This document shows, piece after piece, positions 17,228-25,001 of a stretch of DNA of 35,184 bases. Within the stretch, counting starts at the first letter, position 1. Every line of letters begins with the position of its first letter. The notes below the pieces were generated by a model that saw nothing but the letters and a program-made list of their open reading frames with translations, was not told the origin of the DNA and ran no database searches. The DNA comes from Oscillospiraceae bacterium. GTDB lineage: Bacteria > Bacillota > Clostridia > Oscillospirales > CAG-382. The stretch spans positions 1 through 35,184 of the forward strand of contig SVRF01000020.1 of assembly GCA_015064945.1 (NCBI GenBank). The letters are read 5' to 3'. A program made the position numbers and the translations under genes.

Positions 17228-17707
17228 TTAATCTCTTGGTAATTCAAAACCGTGTAGAAAAGGATCGTTACCGGTTTTGCATACGTCTCCTCCGATTATA
17301 TTGTTGTTGTAAACTAATACATTGGCGACAACGTTTTCGGTTTCACCTTCGTAATTCGTGATGCTGTAGGTGTATCTTTTAGCTTTAACTCCTGAGTACC
17401 TTTTTAGGTTAAGGCCTTGACTTCTCTGCAAGTCGTTGTATTTTTCGTAGACGCCGTCAAATTTTTCCGGTATTGTTACAGAGACTACCTCTATAGGAGT
17501 AGGAACGACATTGTATCCGAAGGTGCTTAAAAACTGTACTCTTTCTTCGTTGGTAGATATGTCGTTGTAATTATGCGATACTACAGCAACGGAAGCGTAG
17601 TTCTTTTCTTTTGGAACGACCGATGCAATTGTCAATATGACTGCCATTGAGCAAATAAGCATAGCGAAGAATTTTAATCTTGATGCTTTTACGGTATAGA
17701 TGAACAT
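17228..17707 (-). CDS. Membrane-anchored DUF4830-like protein
   Basis: 159 residues. A positively charged start and one hydrophobic segment (about 10-32) form a signal anchor or uncleaved signal. The rest is an extracytoplasmic domain containing 'VQFLSTFGYNVVPTPIEVVSVTIPEKFDGVYEKYNDLQRSQGL', a pattern I associate with the DUF4830 family of Clostridia. Function is unknown. It lies immediately upstream of rsuA and 63 nt downstream of the ABC-F gene, and so may be co-transcribed. Confidence 0.78.
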   Translation of the reverse strand: MFIYTVKASRLKFFAMLICSMAVILTIASVVPKEKNYASVAVVSHNYNDISTNEERVQFLSTFGYNVVPTPIEVVSVTIPEKFDGVYEKYNDLQRSQGLNLKRYSGVKAKRYTYSITNYEGETENVVANVLVYNNNIIGGDVCKTGNDPFLHGFELPRD

Positions 17708-17770
17708 AAAACCACTCCAAATATATAATTTGTTAAATTATATGTGTAGAGCCATGAAATATGCCTATGC

Positions 17771-19654
17771 TTATATCAGTTCCAAAAGTTTATCGTAATA
17801 CCTTAAAAGATCGTTTTCCAAAGATGCTTTTTCTTCTTCAATTTCAGCTAGTCTAACATAGTCTGTTGCGTGTTCTTGTGAAAGCTGTTCCAGGTCTGAC
17901 AGTCTTTGTTCCGCATCTGCAATGCATTTCTCAAGTTTTGCCCTTAGTTTTTCTTCTTTTCTCTTGTTGCTTATTTCTTTCTTCCTGTTTAAATAATCTT
18001 CTGCGCCGCACGATAGCTTTTTGGGCAACTCGGCAGTCTCTGCAAATCGTGGTTTCTGCTTCAGATATTCATCGTAGCCGCAATTATAAAACATAAATCC
18101 TTGTTCATAACGTGCATCGATATCTAAAATTTTTGTAGCAAGAGATGAGATGAGATATCTGTCGTGAGATACGCACAAAAGAGTTCCGCTGTAATCGTTT
18201 AGCGCCGCTTCAAGTACTTCTTTTGAAGGAATATCCAAATAATTGGTAGGCTCATCTAAAATCAGTAAGCTTGCGCCCGACAGTACAAGCTTTGCAATTG
18301 CAAGCCTCGCTTTTTCTCCTCCGGAAAGATTGCTTACCGTTTTGAAGACGTCATTGCCTCGAAAGCCGTATCTGGCGAGAGCGCTCCTAAGTTCCGTTTG
18401 ATTAAAGGAGGGGTAAGCATTCCATAACTCTGTTATAACATCAAGGCTGTCGTTTAATAACATCTGTTCTTGGTCATAATATCCGCACTGCTGGTTATAA
18501 CCCAACTCTACAACTCCGCTGTCGGAAGATAATACCCCGTTAATGATTTTTAAAAGCGTGGATTTACCTGTACCATTGCCGCCTACAATAAACTGTTTAT
18601 CTTTTTTCTTTAGTTCAAAGGTTAAATTTGTAAATAGCTGCTTGGCTCCAAAACTTTTACTTAGTCCTCTAACGGAGAGTACGTCGTAAGCGCCCTTGCG
18701 TTCGCTTTCTATATTTATCTTTATGGCTGAAGGTGCGTTTTCGGGACGCTCAAGCTTGTCCATCCTCGCAATAGCTTTCATTCTGCTTTCTGCGGCGATT
18801 ATGTTCCGTTCCCTGTTCCATTTGCGTTGATTTTCAATAAAGGCTTCCAGACGGGCAATTTCCTTTTGCTGTAATTGATAGTGCTTTTGTGCGTCCTCTG
18901 CAAGTTTTTTCTTTTTTTCTTTGAATAAACTATATCCACCGGAATAGATGGTACCTTTACTGTTTTCTATTTCAAGGGTATCGGTTGTTGTTCGATCTAA
19001 AAAATATCTGTCGTGTGAAACGATAATAAAAGTAGCGTTTGAAGATCGTATTTGCTCTTCGAGCCAAATAGCGGCATCTACATCTAAGTGGTTGGTGGGT
19101 TCGTCGAGGAGTATTATGTCGGGCTCGCACATAAACAGCGCTGCTAAAGAAAGCCTCGTTTTCTGCCCGCCGCTCAGCGTGTTTGCTTCTTTGCGCAAAT
19201 CGTCATCGTTAAACCCAAGCTTTTTCATCATAGCGCATGCTTTCGACTTGTATTCGTAACCGCCTAAAAAAGTGAATCTGTCACGTAAGGCTGTGTACTT
19301 TTCTATGGTGCTTTCGTCGCCGTTCTGCAGAAGAGCCTCCAAGTGTTGCAACTCTTCTTCTAAAGATATTAGGTCGGTAAAACGAGTAAAGGCTACATCC
19401 ATAGCTGTCATACCCGCAAAAGAACTGTCGGTATACTGTTCTAATTTTGCGCACTTTAACCCACCGGCAATGCTGACACTGCCGCTGTCACTATCGATTT
19501 CACCGTTAATTATTTTAAGTAGTGTAGATTTGCCTGCGCCGTTTGCGCCAACGACACCAAGTTTAGATCCTGCGTTGATAGAAAAATTTATGTTATTTAA
19601 GATAACGTCAGTGCCGAAGGCAAGGCAGATGTTGTTGCAACTTAAAACGCTCAT
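17771..19654 (-). CDS. ABC-F family ribosome-associated ATPase
   Basis: 627 residues, no membrane segments. Two ABC domains are joined by a basic helical linker. First Walker A GANGAGKST (36-44) with signature LSGGQKTR. Second Walker A GGNGTGKST with signature LSGGEKAR and Walker B LLILDEP. A long charged coiled coil forms the C-terminus (about 545-627), as in Uup/YdiF-type proteins. ABC-F proteins bind the ribosomal E site and tune translation; some give resistance to ribosome-targeting antibiotics. The C-terminal coiled coil and housekeeping context fit the YdiF/Uup group better than a resistance factor, with moderate certainty. Confidence 0.93.
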   Translation of the reverse strand: MSVLSCNNICLAFGTDVILNNINFSINAGSKLGVVGANGAGKSTLLKIINGEIDSDSGSVSIAGGLKCAKLEQYTDSSFAGMTAMDVAFTRFTDLISLEEELQHLEALLQNGDESTIEKYTALRDRFTFLGGYEYKSKACAMMKKLGFNDDDLRKEANTLSGGQKTRLSLAALFMCEPDIILLDEPTNHLDVDAAIWLEEQIRSSNATFIIVSHDRYFLDRTTTDTLEIENSKGTIYSGGYSLFKEKKKKLAEDAQKHYQLQQKEIARLEAFIENQRKWNRERNIIAAESRMKAIARMDKLERPENAPSAIKINIESERKGAYDVLSVRGLSKSFGAKQLFTNLTFELKKKDKQFIVGGNGTGKSTLLKIINGVLSSDSGVVELGYNQQCGYYDQEQMLLNDSLDVITELWNAYPSFNQTELRSALARYGFRGNDVFKTVSNLSGGEKARLAIAKLVLSGASLLILDEPTNYLDIPSKEVLEAALNDYSGTLLCVSHDRYLISSLATKILDIDARYEQGFMFYNCGYDEYLKQKPRFAETAELPKKLSCGAEDYLNRKKEISNKRKEEKLRAKLEKCIADAEQRLSDLEQLSQEHATDYVRLAEIEEEKASLENDLLRYYDKLLELI

Positions 19655-20023
19655 TATAAACCTCCGCTGGTGATTTAGGTATTATAACATATTGACACAA
19701 GAATGTAAATATGGTTTTTTGATAAAATAGGGGAGGTGTTGTGCACAATTACAACGAAAAAGTCCAATAATAAGAGGGTTGATTCCACAAAAAATACCCA
19801 CAAATTACCCACATACATTATATCGTAGAAACCAAGTTTGCGTAACACCAAATGAGCGGTCAGTTGACTCGGTAAACATAATTATGTTTACATAATTCGT
19901 TGTCATAATTGCTGATTTTTTGTTTTTGCAAAAAAACTTCTTGAAAAATTATGTGAAATGTATTATTCTTATATAGCCGACACGAAAACGTTTAATGTTG
20001 TATATTTCGGCAGAAAGGTAATA
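19655..20023. other. Divergent intergenic region
   Basis: About 370 bp between the ABC-F gene and proC. It holds the minus-strand promoter (19681-19708) and AT-rich sequence. I see no RNA gene, terminator or clear plus-strand promoter for proC. A frame from 19958 reads into proC but lacks a ribosome-binding site. Confidence 0.5.
19681..19708 (-). promoter_or_regulatory. Promoter of the ABC-F gene
   Basis: On the minus strand: TTACAT (19708-19703), 16 bp and TATAAT (19686-19681), about 27 bp upstream of the ATG. An AGGAGG-like site ('cggaggtt') lies between. Confidence 0.65.
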
Positions 20024-20860
20024 ATGCCTGATATGAATATTAAATTTGCTTTTCTTGGTGCCGGTAACATTGCAAAGGCTATAATAGGCGGTCTGCTTGA
20101 AAACGGGCTGGTTGATGCTTTAGATGTGTTTGTTTATGACACAGATAACGAAAAGTATAAAAGTGACATAATGTGTCGCGTAAATTGCTGTTCTTCTGCG
20201 GAAGAAGCTGTCAGTGCGGCGGATTTAGTGGTTTTTGCTTTAAAGCCTTCGGTTATTTCGAGTGCGGCGAAAGCGATAGCAGATAATGTTGAAAACTATC
20301 GTAATAAAACATATTTGTCCGTGGCTGCGGCTGTTTCTACTGACTTTATCTGCCGTTGTCTTGGTGCCGATGTTGCTGTTATAAGGACTATGCCGAATAC
20401 ACCGTTGCTTCTCGGTAAAGGTGCCGTTGCAGTCTCCAGAAATATGTTTGTTTCTGACAAGTTGTTCAGCTATGTATGTCGATTGCTGTCCGGTATATCC
20501 GTTATCTCTGTTATCGATGAAACTTTAATGGATAGAATTGTTTCCGTCAACGGCTCTTCACCTGCGTATGTTTATCTATTTTATAAGTCTATGCTTGATG
20601 CGGCGGTTTCCCAGGGTGTCCCCGATGATAAAGCAAGTGCTTTAATAATTCAATCCATCAAAGGCGCTTTGGCAATGATAGAACATTCGGGTAAGGATGT
20701 TAGCACTCTTATTAAGGATGTTTCTTCACCCGGAGGTACTACTTTAGCTGCTTTGTCCGTGTTTGAGGAAAAGAAATTTGCCTCAACTGTTTGTGAAGCG
20801 ATGCTGGCTTGTACAAAACGTGCCGAAGAAATGGCCCAAGAGATTGAAAAAGGCGAGTAA
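20024..20860 (+). CDS. proC: Pyrroline-5-carboxylate reductase
   Basis: 278 residues from the ATG at 20024, with AAAGG 5 nt upstream. Family members begin directly with 'MxIKFAFLGAGNIAKAI', so the extra 22 codons from 19958 are not used. The Rossmann motif GAGNIAKAI sits at residues 12-20, 'IRTMPNTP' lies mid-protein, and the C-terminal signature 'DVSSPGGTT..AL' is intact. It catalyses the NAD(P)H-dependent last step of proline synthesis in the cytoplasm. The gene is monocistronic or leads the run of plus-strand genes that follows. Confidence 0.95.
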   Translation: MPDMNIKFAFLGAGNIAKAIIGGLLENGLVDALDVFVYDTDNEKYKSDIMCRVNCCSSAEEAVSAADLVVFALKPSVISSAAKAIADNVENYRNKTYLSVAAAVSTDFICRCLGADVAVIRTMPNTPLLLGKGAVAVSRNMFVSDKLFSYVCRLLSGISVISVIDETLMDRIVSVNGSSPAYVYLFYKSMLDAAVSQGVPDDKASALIIQSIKGALAMIEHSGKDVSTLIKDVSSPGGTTLAALSVFEEKKFASTVCEAMLACTKRAEEMAQEIEKGE

Positions 20861-20873
20861 TACGGTTGTCCGC

Positions 20874-20910
20874 TTCTTCATAAAATGTATCGTAAGTACA
20901 TTGTGAAGGA
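20874..20910 (+). promoter_or_regulatory. Leader hairpin covering a ribosome-binding site
   Basis: TTCTTCA (20874-20880) can pair with TGAAGGA (20904-20910), and AATGTA (20884-20889) with TACATT (20897-20902). The 3' arm contains the GAAGGA used by the next gene, so translation may be damped. Confidence 0.4.
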
Positions 20911-20919
20911 TGCATTTTG

Positions 20920-21594
20920 ATGATACAGCCTAATTACACCGAAAAATCTCTAATTCCTTATTCTGCCGATTACGCTTTTCAAGTACAACGCTTGGAAAGT
21001 ATAAAACACAATTTAATACTTGATTTAAAATGCACAAAGCGTATGCGTGTGTGTTTATTCTGCAAAAGCCGATACAAGACCTATCTGTTTTTTCTTTCTT
21101 TGTTCTTTCTCCTTTCTACCTTGGCGTGTTGTTTGTTCTTTCAAAGAAATGACTACGGTGATTTGTGGTCTTTAAAAGTTATTAATGATTTTAAGCAACA
21201 CGGTTTTACTTTCCTTTTTCTTGCAACTAATTTTAGTTGGGCTCTTGTTTATCGGCTTTTGTCTTTCTTTTTTAGTTTTTCAATTTTAGCAACAATTACG
21301 GCTTTTATATGCAGTTGCCGTGTTTTTTTTACGTCTGCTTTCTTTTATGTTGTGACAATAAAGCGATTTACTCACAGCTCTATTCACACTGTGCTGTGGT
21401 ACGTTTTATTAAATGCGGCCATTGTATTTGCTGATGTTATATTTTTTACGGAATCTCAAAAGTTTCATAGTGCTACAAAAACAAAAGATTTTAAATTATT
21501 GACTGTTAGGTATTGTCTTTTCTTTGCATTCTACTTATGCACAGTTGTTTTCTTTTTGTACCGACAACTTTTGATTGCTGTATCCGTTTTTTAA
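20920..21594 (+). CDS. Multi-spanning membrane protein of unknown function
   Basis: 224 residues from the ATG at 20920, with GAAGGA 9 nt upstream; a TTG one codon earlier is less likely. A soluble, charged N-terminus (about 1-50) precedes four or five hydrophobic segments rich in Phe and Cys. In many Firmicutes the gene just upstream of xerD is spoIIM, a sporulation membrane protein of similar size and topology. I see no sequence motif that proves that identity, so it stays unnamed. It is 25 nt upstream of the XerD-like gene, so they may be co-transcribed. Confidence 0.68.
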   Translation: MIQPNYTEKSLIPYSADYAFQVQRLESIKHNLILDLKCTKRMRVCLFCKSRYKTYLFFLSLFFLLSTLACCLFFQRNDYGDLWSLKVINDFKQHGFTFLFLATNFSWALVYRLLSFFFSFSILATITAFICSCRVFFTSAFFYVVTIKRFTHSSIHTVLWYVLLNAAIVFADVIFFTESQKFHSATKTKDFKLLTVRYCLFFAFYLCTVVFFLYRQLLIAVSVF

Positions 21595-21619
21595 ATTATG
21601 AAACGGGGGGCTCTTTGAA

Positions 21620-22531
21620 ATGAGTATTAACACCTGTTCAAGCACTTTGCTTGAAGCGAAAGAACAGTATATTAATTTCCTTAAAGAAACAAAAAAAGCT
21701 TCCGAAAATACTTTTCTCGCATATATGAGGGATATTAATAAGTTTTACAAATATGCAGAGCTTATTGGTTTGAGTGACTATACGGAGGTTGACAAGACTA
21801 CTGTAGAAGCGTATAAAAAGCATTTGAATGATGAAGGGTTGTCTTCTTCCAGCGTGTCAAGAGCACTGTCCGCTCTTAGAAGTTTAATGCAATTTCTTGT
21901 TTCTTCAGGAACGGTTAAAAGCAACCCAGCCAAAGAAATACATAACGATAAAGTTCAAAAATCACTTCCATCCGTTCTTTCCAACAAGGAAATTGATGCT
22001 TTGCTGTCTCAGCCTAAAGGGAAAGATCCGAAAAGTTTGAGAGATAAGGCAATACTTGAGCTTTTGTATGCAACAGGAATTAAAGTGTCTGAGCTTATTG
22101 AACTGGATATTTCGGATATTAATTTGCAGCTATCAATTGTACGTTGTGTCAAAGGTGACAAAGAGCGAATCATCCCTCTGTATCCATTGGCCGCTAAAGC
22201 TGTTGCTGAATACATTAACAGTAGCCGTATGATGTTAGTTTTCCGCCAGGAAGAAACGGCTCTGTTTGTGAATGTTGCAGGAGAAAGAATGACAAGACAA
22301 GGTTTGTGGAAAATTATTAAAGGGTATGCTGAGGCGGCTAAGATCCATAGCACCATCACTCCACACACATTGCGCCATTCTTTTGCGGCACACCTTTTAC
22401 AAAACGGTGCGGATATCCACGATATACAGGAAATCTTAGGGCATACGGATATATCCTCAACTCAAAGATACGCACAATTTTTAAAGGATTATCATAAGAA
22501 AAACTATATGAAGTTTCATCCAAGGGCTTAA
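21620..22531 (+). CDS. XerD-like tyrosine recombinase with Arg-to-Lys change in the active site
   Basis: 303 residues, normal XerC/XerD length. The N-terminal SAM-like DNA-binding domain (about 9-95) is followed by the catalytic domain. Expected residues are found as K178, H249 and R252 (HTLRHS), H275 (LGHTD) and nucleophile Y284. The first catalytic arginine, normally in 'ATGLRVSEL', is Lys155 here (codon AAA in ATGIKVSEL). XerC and XerD resolve chromosome dimers at dif with FtsK. Because of the change it may be a weak or structural partner rather than the main resolvase. A GGGGGG ribosome-binding site precedes the ATG. Confidence 0.88.
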   Translation: MSINTCSSTLLEAKEQYINFLKETKKASENTFLAYMRDINKFYKYAELIGLSDYTEVDKTTVEAYKKHLNDEGLSSSSVSRALSALRSLMQFLVSSGTVKSNPAKEIHNDKVQKSLPSVLSNKEIDALLSQPKGKDPKSLRDKAILELLYATGIKVSELIELDISDINLQLSIVRCVKGDKERIIPLYPLAAKAVAEYINSSRMMLVFRQEETALFVNVAGERMTRQGLWKIIKGYAEAAKIHSTITPHTLRHSFAAHLLQNGADIHDIQEILGHTDISSTQRYAQFLKDYHKKNYMKFHPRA

Positions 22532-22555
22532 TTACAGAGATTTAGAGGTAGAAAA

Positions 22556-23536
22556 GTGAGTTTTTTTGATAGAGTAACAGGTAATAAGACAAGTAAGACA
22601 GAGCTTTCCGTTGAAGATGCAAAGTTAGTTGATCCAAAGTTTTCAGCCAAATCGTTTTTTAAACTTGGTTTTGCGAAGCTTGGAGTTATTTGCAGAGTAA
22701 ATTTGTTTATGTTGCTTTTAGTTTTGCCAATAGTTTTTACGCTTTTTGGCATAGCGGGCAGTTTTTTTGGAAAACAGATCGCTGACCTAACAACAACGCC
22801 TACTTCTCATTTATATTCCCATTACAACGGCATATCTGCGTACGAAAACAGCGCTTCTTTAGATGTTGCGTCAACAGCACATTCAATCATAACAACGGTT
22901 AATGTTGATAATGTGGCAACGATAATTTTAAAATGTATCGGCTTGATTGTGGTTTTTACTTTCGGTCCGTTAAATGTTGGGTGTGCGTATGTTTTACGCA
23001 ATACCATAAAAGAAAAGCCGGTGTTCCCTTGGCACGATTTCTTTTACGCTATTAGAAAGAATTTGCGTCAGTCTATTATTTTCGGCATTATAGATTTAAT
23101 TTTTTTGATTGCAATTCCGTATTCGCTTATGTGGTACTATACAAGAGCTTTTACTTTTAGTATGAAGATGTTGCTTTTCGCTATGATAATCATTGCGCTT
23201 CTGTACTTGATAATGCGAGTGTACATTTATTTGATGATTGTAACCTTTGATTTAAGTTTTAGAAAACTTTTTAAAAATGCTTTTATCTTAAGTTCGGCAG
23301 GTATAAAACGTTCTTTTGTTATGGTTATAGGTGTTTCCGTACTGCTGATAATAAGCGTGTATTTGTATATACTTTTAAAAAGCCTCGGTGTTTTGTTGCC
23401 TTGCATATTTACTGTTGCTTTTGGTATGTATATTTGCTACTATTGTGCTTACCCTGTGGTTAAAAAGTATATGATAGACCCTTACTATGATAACGAAGGC
23501 AATCCGAAAGAAGCACAGGAACAACAAAGTGTATAA
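22556..23536 (+). CDS. YesL/DUF624-like membrane protein
   Basis: 326 residues from a GTG start, 24 nt after the recombinase stop. A cytoplasmic N-terminus of about 50 residues is followed by about six hydrophobic segments. The region 'FGPLNVGCAYVLRNTIKEKPVFPWHDFFYAIRKNLRQS' is characteristic of YesL-type (DUF624) proteins, which are often linked to carbohydrate or envelope functions of unknown mechanism. The C-terminus is acidic and glutamine-rich. A terminator follows. Confidence 0.75.
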   Translation: MSFFDRVTGNKTSKTELSVEDAKLVDPKFSAKSFFKLGFAKLGVICRVNLFMLLLVLPIVFTLFGIAGSFFGKQIADLTTTPTSHLYSHYNGISAYENSASLDVASTAHSIITTVNVDNVATIILKCIGLIVVFTFGPLNVGCAYVLRNTIKEKPVFPWHDFFYAIRKNLRQSIIFGIIDLIFLIAIPYSLMWYYTRAFTFSMKMLLFAMIIIALLYLIMRVYIYLMIVTFDLSFRKLFKNAFILSSAGIKRSFVMVIGVSVLLIISVYLYILLKSLGVLLPCIFTVAFGMYICYYCAYPVVKKYMIDPYYDNEGNPKEAQEQQSV

Positions 23537-23550
23537 TTTAATATAATGGT

Positions 23551-23581
23551 AATGCACCGCTTGATAGCGGTGCATTATTTT
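23551..23581 (+). terminator. Intrinsic terminator
   Basis: AATGCACCGC (23551-23560) pairs perfectly with GCGGTGCATT (23567-23576), followed by ATTTTT. It isolates the collagen-like gene from the operon above. Confidence 0.9.
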
Positions 23582-23599
23582 TGAATGCAGGTGAATTAT

Positions 23600-24538
23600 A
23601 TGAACGGTTGTTTCAATTTTAATGATAATGCCTTGGGGCGTTCTTGTGCTTGCAACGGCGGTTGTAGTTGCGTTAAACCTTGCGGCTGCAGCAATAGTTC
23701 AAACCAAGCTCCGTGTCAATGCACTTGCACCTGCCCTCCGGGTCCTCAGGGGCCCGTAGGACCACAGGGACCAGTAGGTCCTCAAGGTCCTGTGGGCGAA
23801 ACGGGTGCAACCGGCGCACAAGGTCCTGTGGGTGCAACGGGCGCAACAGGTCCTCAAGGCCCCGTTGGCCCCATAGGTCCTCAAGGCCCAGTGGGTGAAA
23901 CCGGTGCAACAGGTCCTCAAGGCCCGGCGGGTGAAACCGGTGCAACAGGTCCTCAAGGCCCTGTTGGCCCCATAGGTCCTCAAGGCCCGGCGGGTGAAAC
24001 CGGTGCAACAGGTCCGCAGGGTCCCATTGGTCCAATAGGTCCTCAAGGCCCGGTGGGTGAAACCGGTGCAACAGGTCCGCAGGGCCCCATTGGTCCCATA
24101 GGTCCTCAAGGTCCTGCAGGCGTGGCAGGTTTACAGGCGTATGCTTTTTATACAAGCGCACCCGCCACGTTAACTACGGGAACCACCATTCCATTAACTG
24201 CTACAGTTGACCAAGGCAGCACTTTTATAAGCTTGACGGGTGATACGGTTGTTCTTGCACCCGGAGATTATGAAGTTATTTATGCCTTAACTTCATCGTT
24301 AGCACCCGCAGACACAAGCTTTTCTGTCACACCGGTTTTAAATGGTATCCCTCAAACTGCTTTTGCGTCAACTTATTCCGAAGAATCTGCTGATAGCTCT
24401 ACCAATACCATAGGCAGAGCATTTATTGTCTCCTCAGTTGTTTCGTCCACGCTAAGTTTTCTGTTTGAAACTGACAGCGGAGATGGATTAAGCGGTAATA
24501 TTTTTACTGCAACTGTTAAGAAAATAGATAGCATATAA
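23600..24538 (+). CDS. BclA-like collagen-repeat surface protein
   Basis: 312 residues. The start is the ATG at 23600, with CAGGTG 6 nt upstream; an ATG at 23585 has no such site. The short N-terminus is rich in cysteine ('[16 protein letters not shown]', 'CQCTCTC') and has no classical signal peptide. A 43-triplet collagen-like Gly-X-Y region follows, then a 130-residue beta-rich C-terminal domain resembling the TNF-like trimerisation head of BclA/exosporium glycoproteins. Such proteins form trimeric hair-like filaments on spores; Thr in GAT and GET triplets are possible glycosylation sites. Its position between a terminator and sigG fits a late sporulation role, which is inference. It is also possibly a cell-surface protein. 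Confidence 0.9.
   Translation: MNGCFNFNDNALGRSCACNGGCSCVKPCGCSNSSNQAPCQCTCTCPPGPQGPVGPQGPVGPQGPVGETGATGAQGPVGATGATGPQGPVGPIGPQGPVGETGATGPQGPAGETGATGPQGPVGPIGPQGPAGETGATGPQGPIGPIGPQGPVGETGATGPQGPIGPIGPQGPAGVAGLQAYAFYTSAPATLTTGTTIPLTATVDQGSTFISLTGDTVVLAPGDYEVIYALTSSLAPADTSFSVTPVLNGIPQTAFASTYSEESADSSTNTIGRAFIVSSVVSSTLSFLFETDSGDGLSGNIFTATVKKIDSI
23741..24127 (+). repeat. Collagen-like Gly-X-Y triplet array
   Basis: 43 uninterrupted triplets (387 bp). Higher-order units such as [14 protein letters not shown](V/A)GETGAT recur three times, so the DNA repeats in blocks of about 63 bp. Long minus-strand frames across it are by-products of this periodicity. Confidence 0.95.
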
Positions 24539-24544
24539 AACCTT

Positions 24545-24580
24545 AATGCGGAAGCAAAGAAATTTGCTTCCGCATTTTAT
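24545..24580 (+). terminator. Intrinsic terminator of the collagen-like gene
   Basis: A 14-bp perfect stem AATGCGGAAGCAAA (24545-24558)/TTTGCTTCCGCATT (24563-24576), followed by TTAT. It separates this gene from sigG. Confidence 0.88.
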
Positions 24581-24595
24581 CTGTGATGTGTGCAT

Positions 24596-24641
24596 TCCCA
24601 AAAGAAAAAATGGACAAACTTATTTTGCTATTCTTTTGGGA
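24596..24641 (+). promoter_or_regulatory. sigG leader hairpin masking the Shine-Dalgarno
   Basis: TCCCAAAAGAA (24596-24606) is perfectly complementary to TTCTTTTGGGA (24631-24641). The 3' arm covers the start of GGGAGGG (24638-24644), the ribosome-binding site 6 nt before the sigG ATG. The loop is 24 nt. In Bacillus subtilis, sigG translation is likewise reported to be reduced by a leader stem-loop, as I recall. Confidence 0.65.
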
Positions 24642-24650
24642 GGGTATAAA

Positions 24651-24944
24651 ATGTTCAACAAAGTGGAAATTTGCGGGATAAACACATCGACATTGAAAAC
24701 GTTATCTGATGAAGAAAAAAGAGCCTTATTAGAGAGAAGCGCAAGAGGTGATAAAACAGCTCGTGAAAAACTGATTTATGGCAATTTCAGACTTGTTTTG
24801 AGCGTGCTTCAAGGCTTTACAAGCAGATATGATAATTCCGACGATTTGTTTCAGGTTGGATGCATAGGGTTAATTAAAGCAATCGATAATTTCGATATAA
24901 GCTTAGATGTGAAGTTTTCCACTTATGCTGTACCAACGATATGA
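24651..24944 (+). pseudogene. sigG: RNA polymerase sigma-G factor, N-terminal part only (interrupted)
   Basis: 97 codons from the ATG at 24651 encode the start of sigma-G: 'NKVEICGINTS' is the sigma-G N-terminal signature, followed by region 2 ('AREKLIYGNFRLVLSV', 'DDLFQVGCIGLIKAIDNFD', 'VKFSTYAVP'). A complete protein is about 257-260 residues and continues 'MIIGEIRRYLRD'. Here the frame reads VPTI and stops at once, so the rest of region 2.4 and regions 3 and 4 (promoter recognition) are missing. Sigma-G drives late forespore transcription. The remainder is nowhere in this window. A serine-recombinase element begins at the break, so this may be a reversible, skin-like interruption rather than a dead gene. 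Confidence 0.9.
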
Positions 24945-24965
24945 GAATGTCGAAATTGTATTATT
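24925..24965. other. Candidate left attachment site (attL)
   Basis: The sigG homology runs to about 'gctgtaccaa' (24927-24936), then changes to sequence unrelated to sigma factors. The exact crossover dinucleotide cannot be fixed without the other junction. It lies 60 bp from the 3' end of the serine recombinase gene. Confidence 0.55.
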
Positions 24966-24969
24966 TGAT

Positions 24970-24998
24970 TGGGATTGCCCTGTTCAGAGCAATCCCTT
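24970..24998 (-). terminator. Hairpin after the recombinase gene
   Basis: GGGATTGC (24970-24977 region) and GCAATCCC (24990-24997) form an 8-bp stem just downstream of the recombinase stop codon. The T tract on the minus strand is poor, so terminator activity is uncertain. It could also be part of the attachment site. Confidence 0.5.
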
Positions 24999-25001
24999 AT
25001 C

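Noticed and set aside
23673..24161. Long minus-strand frames rich in Leu/Asp/Arg or Arg/Thr/Gly
   Set aside because: By-products of the collagen triplet repeat.
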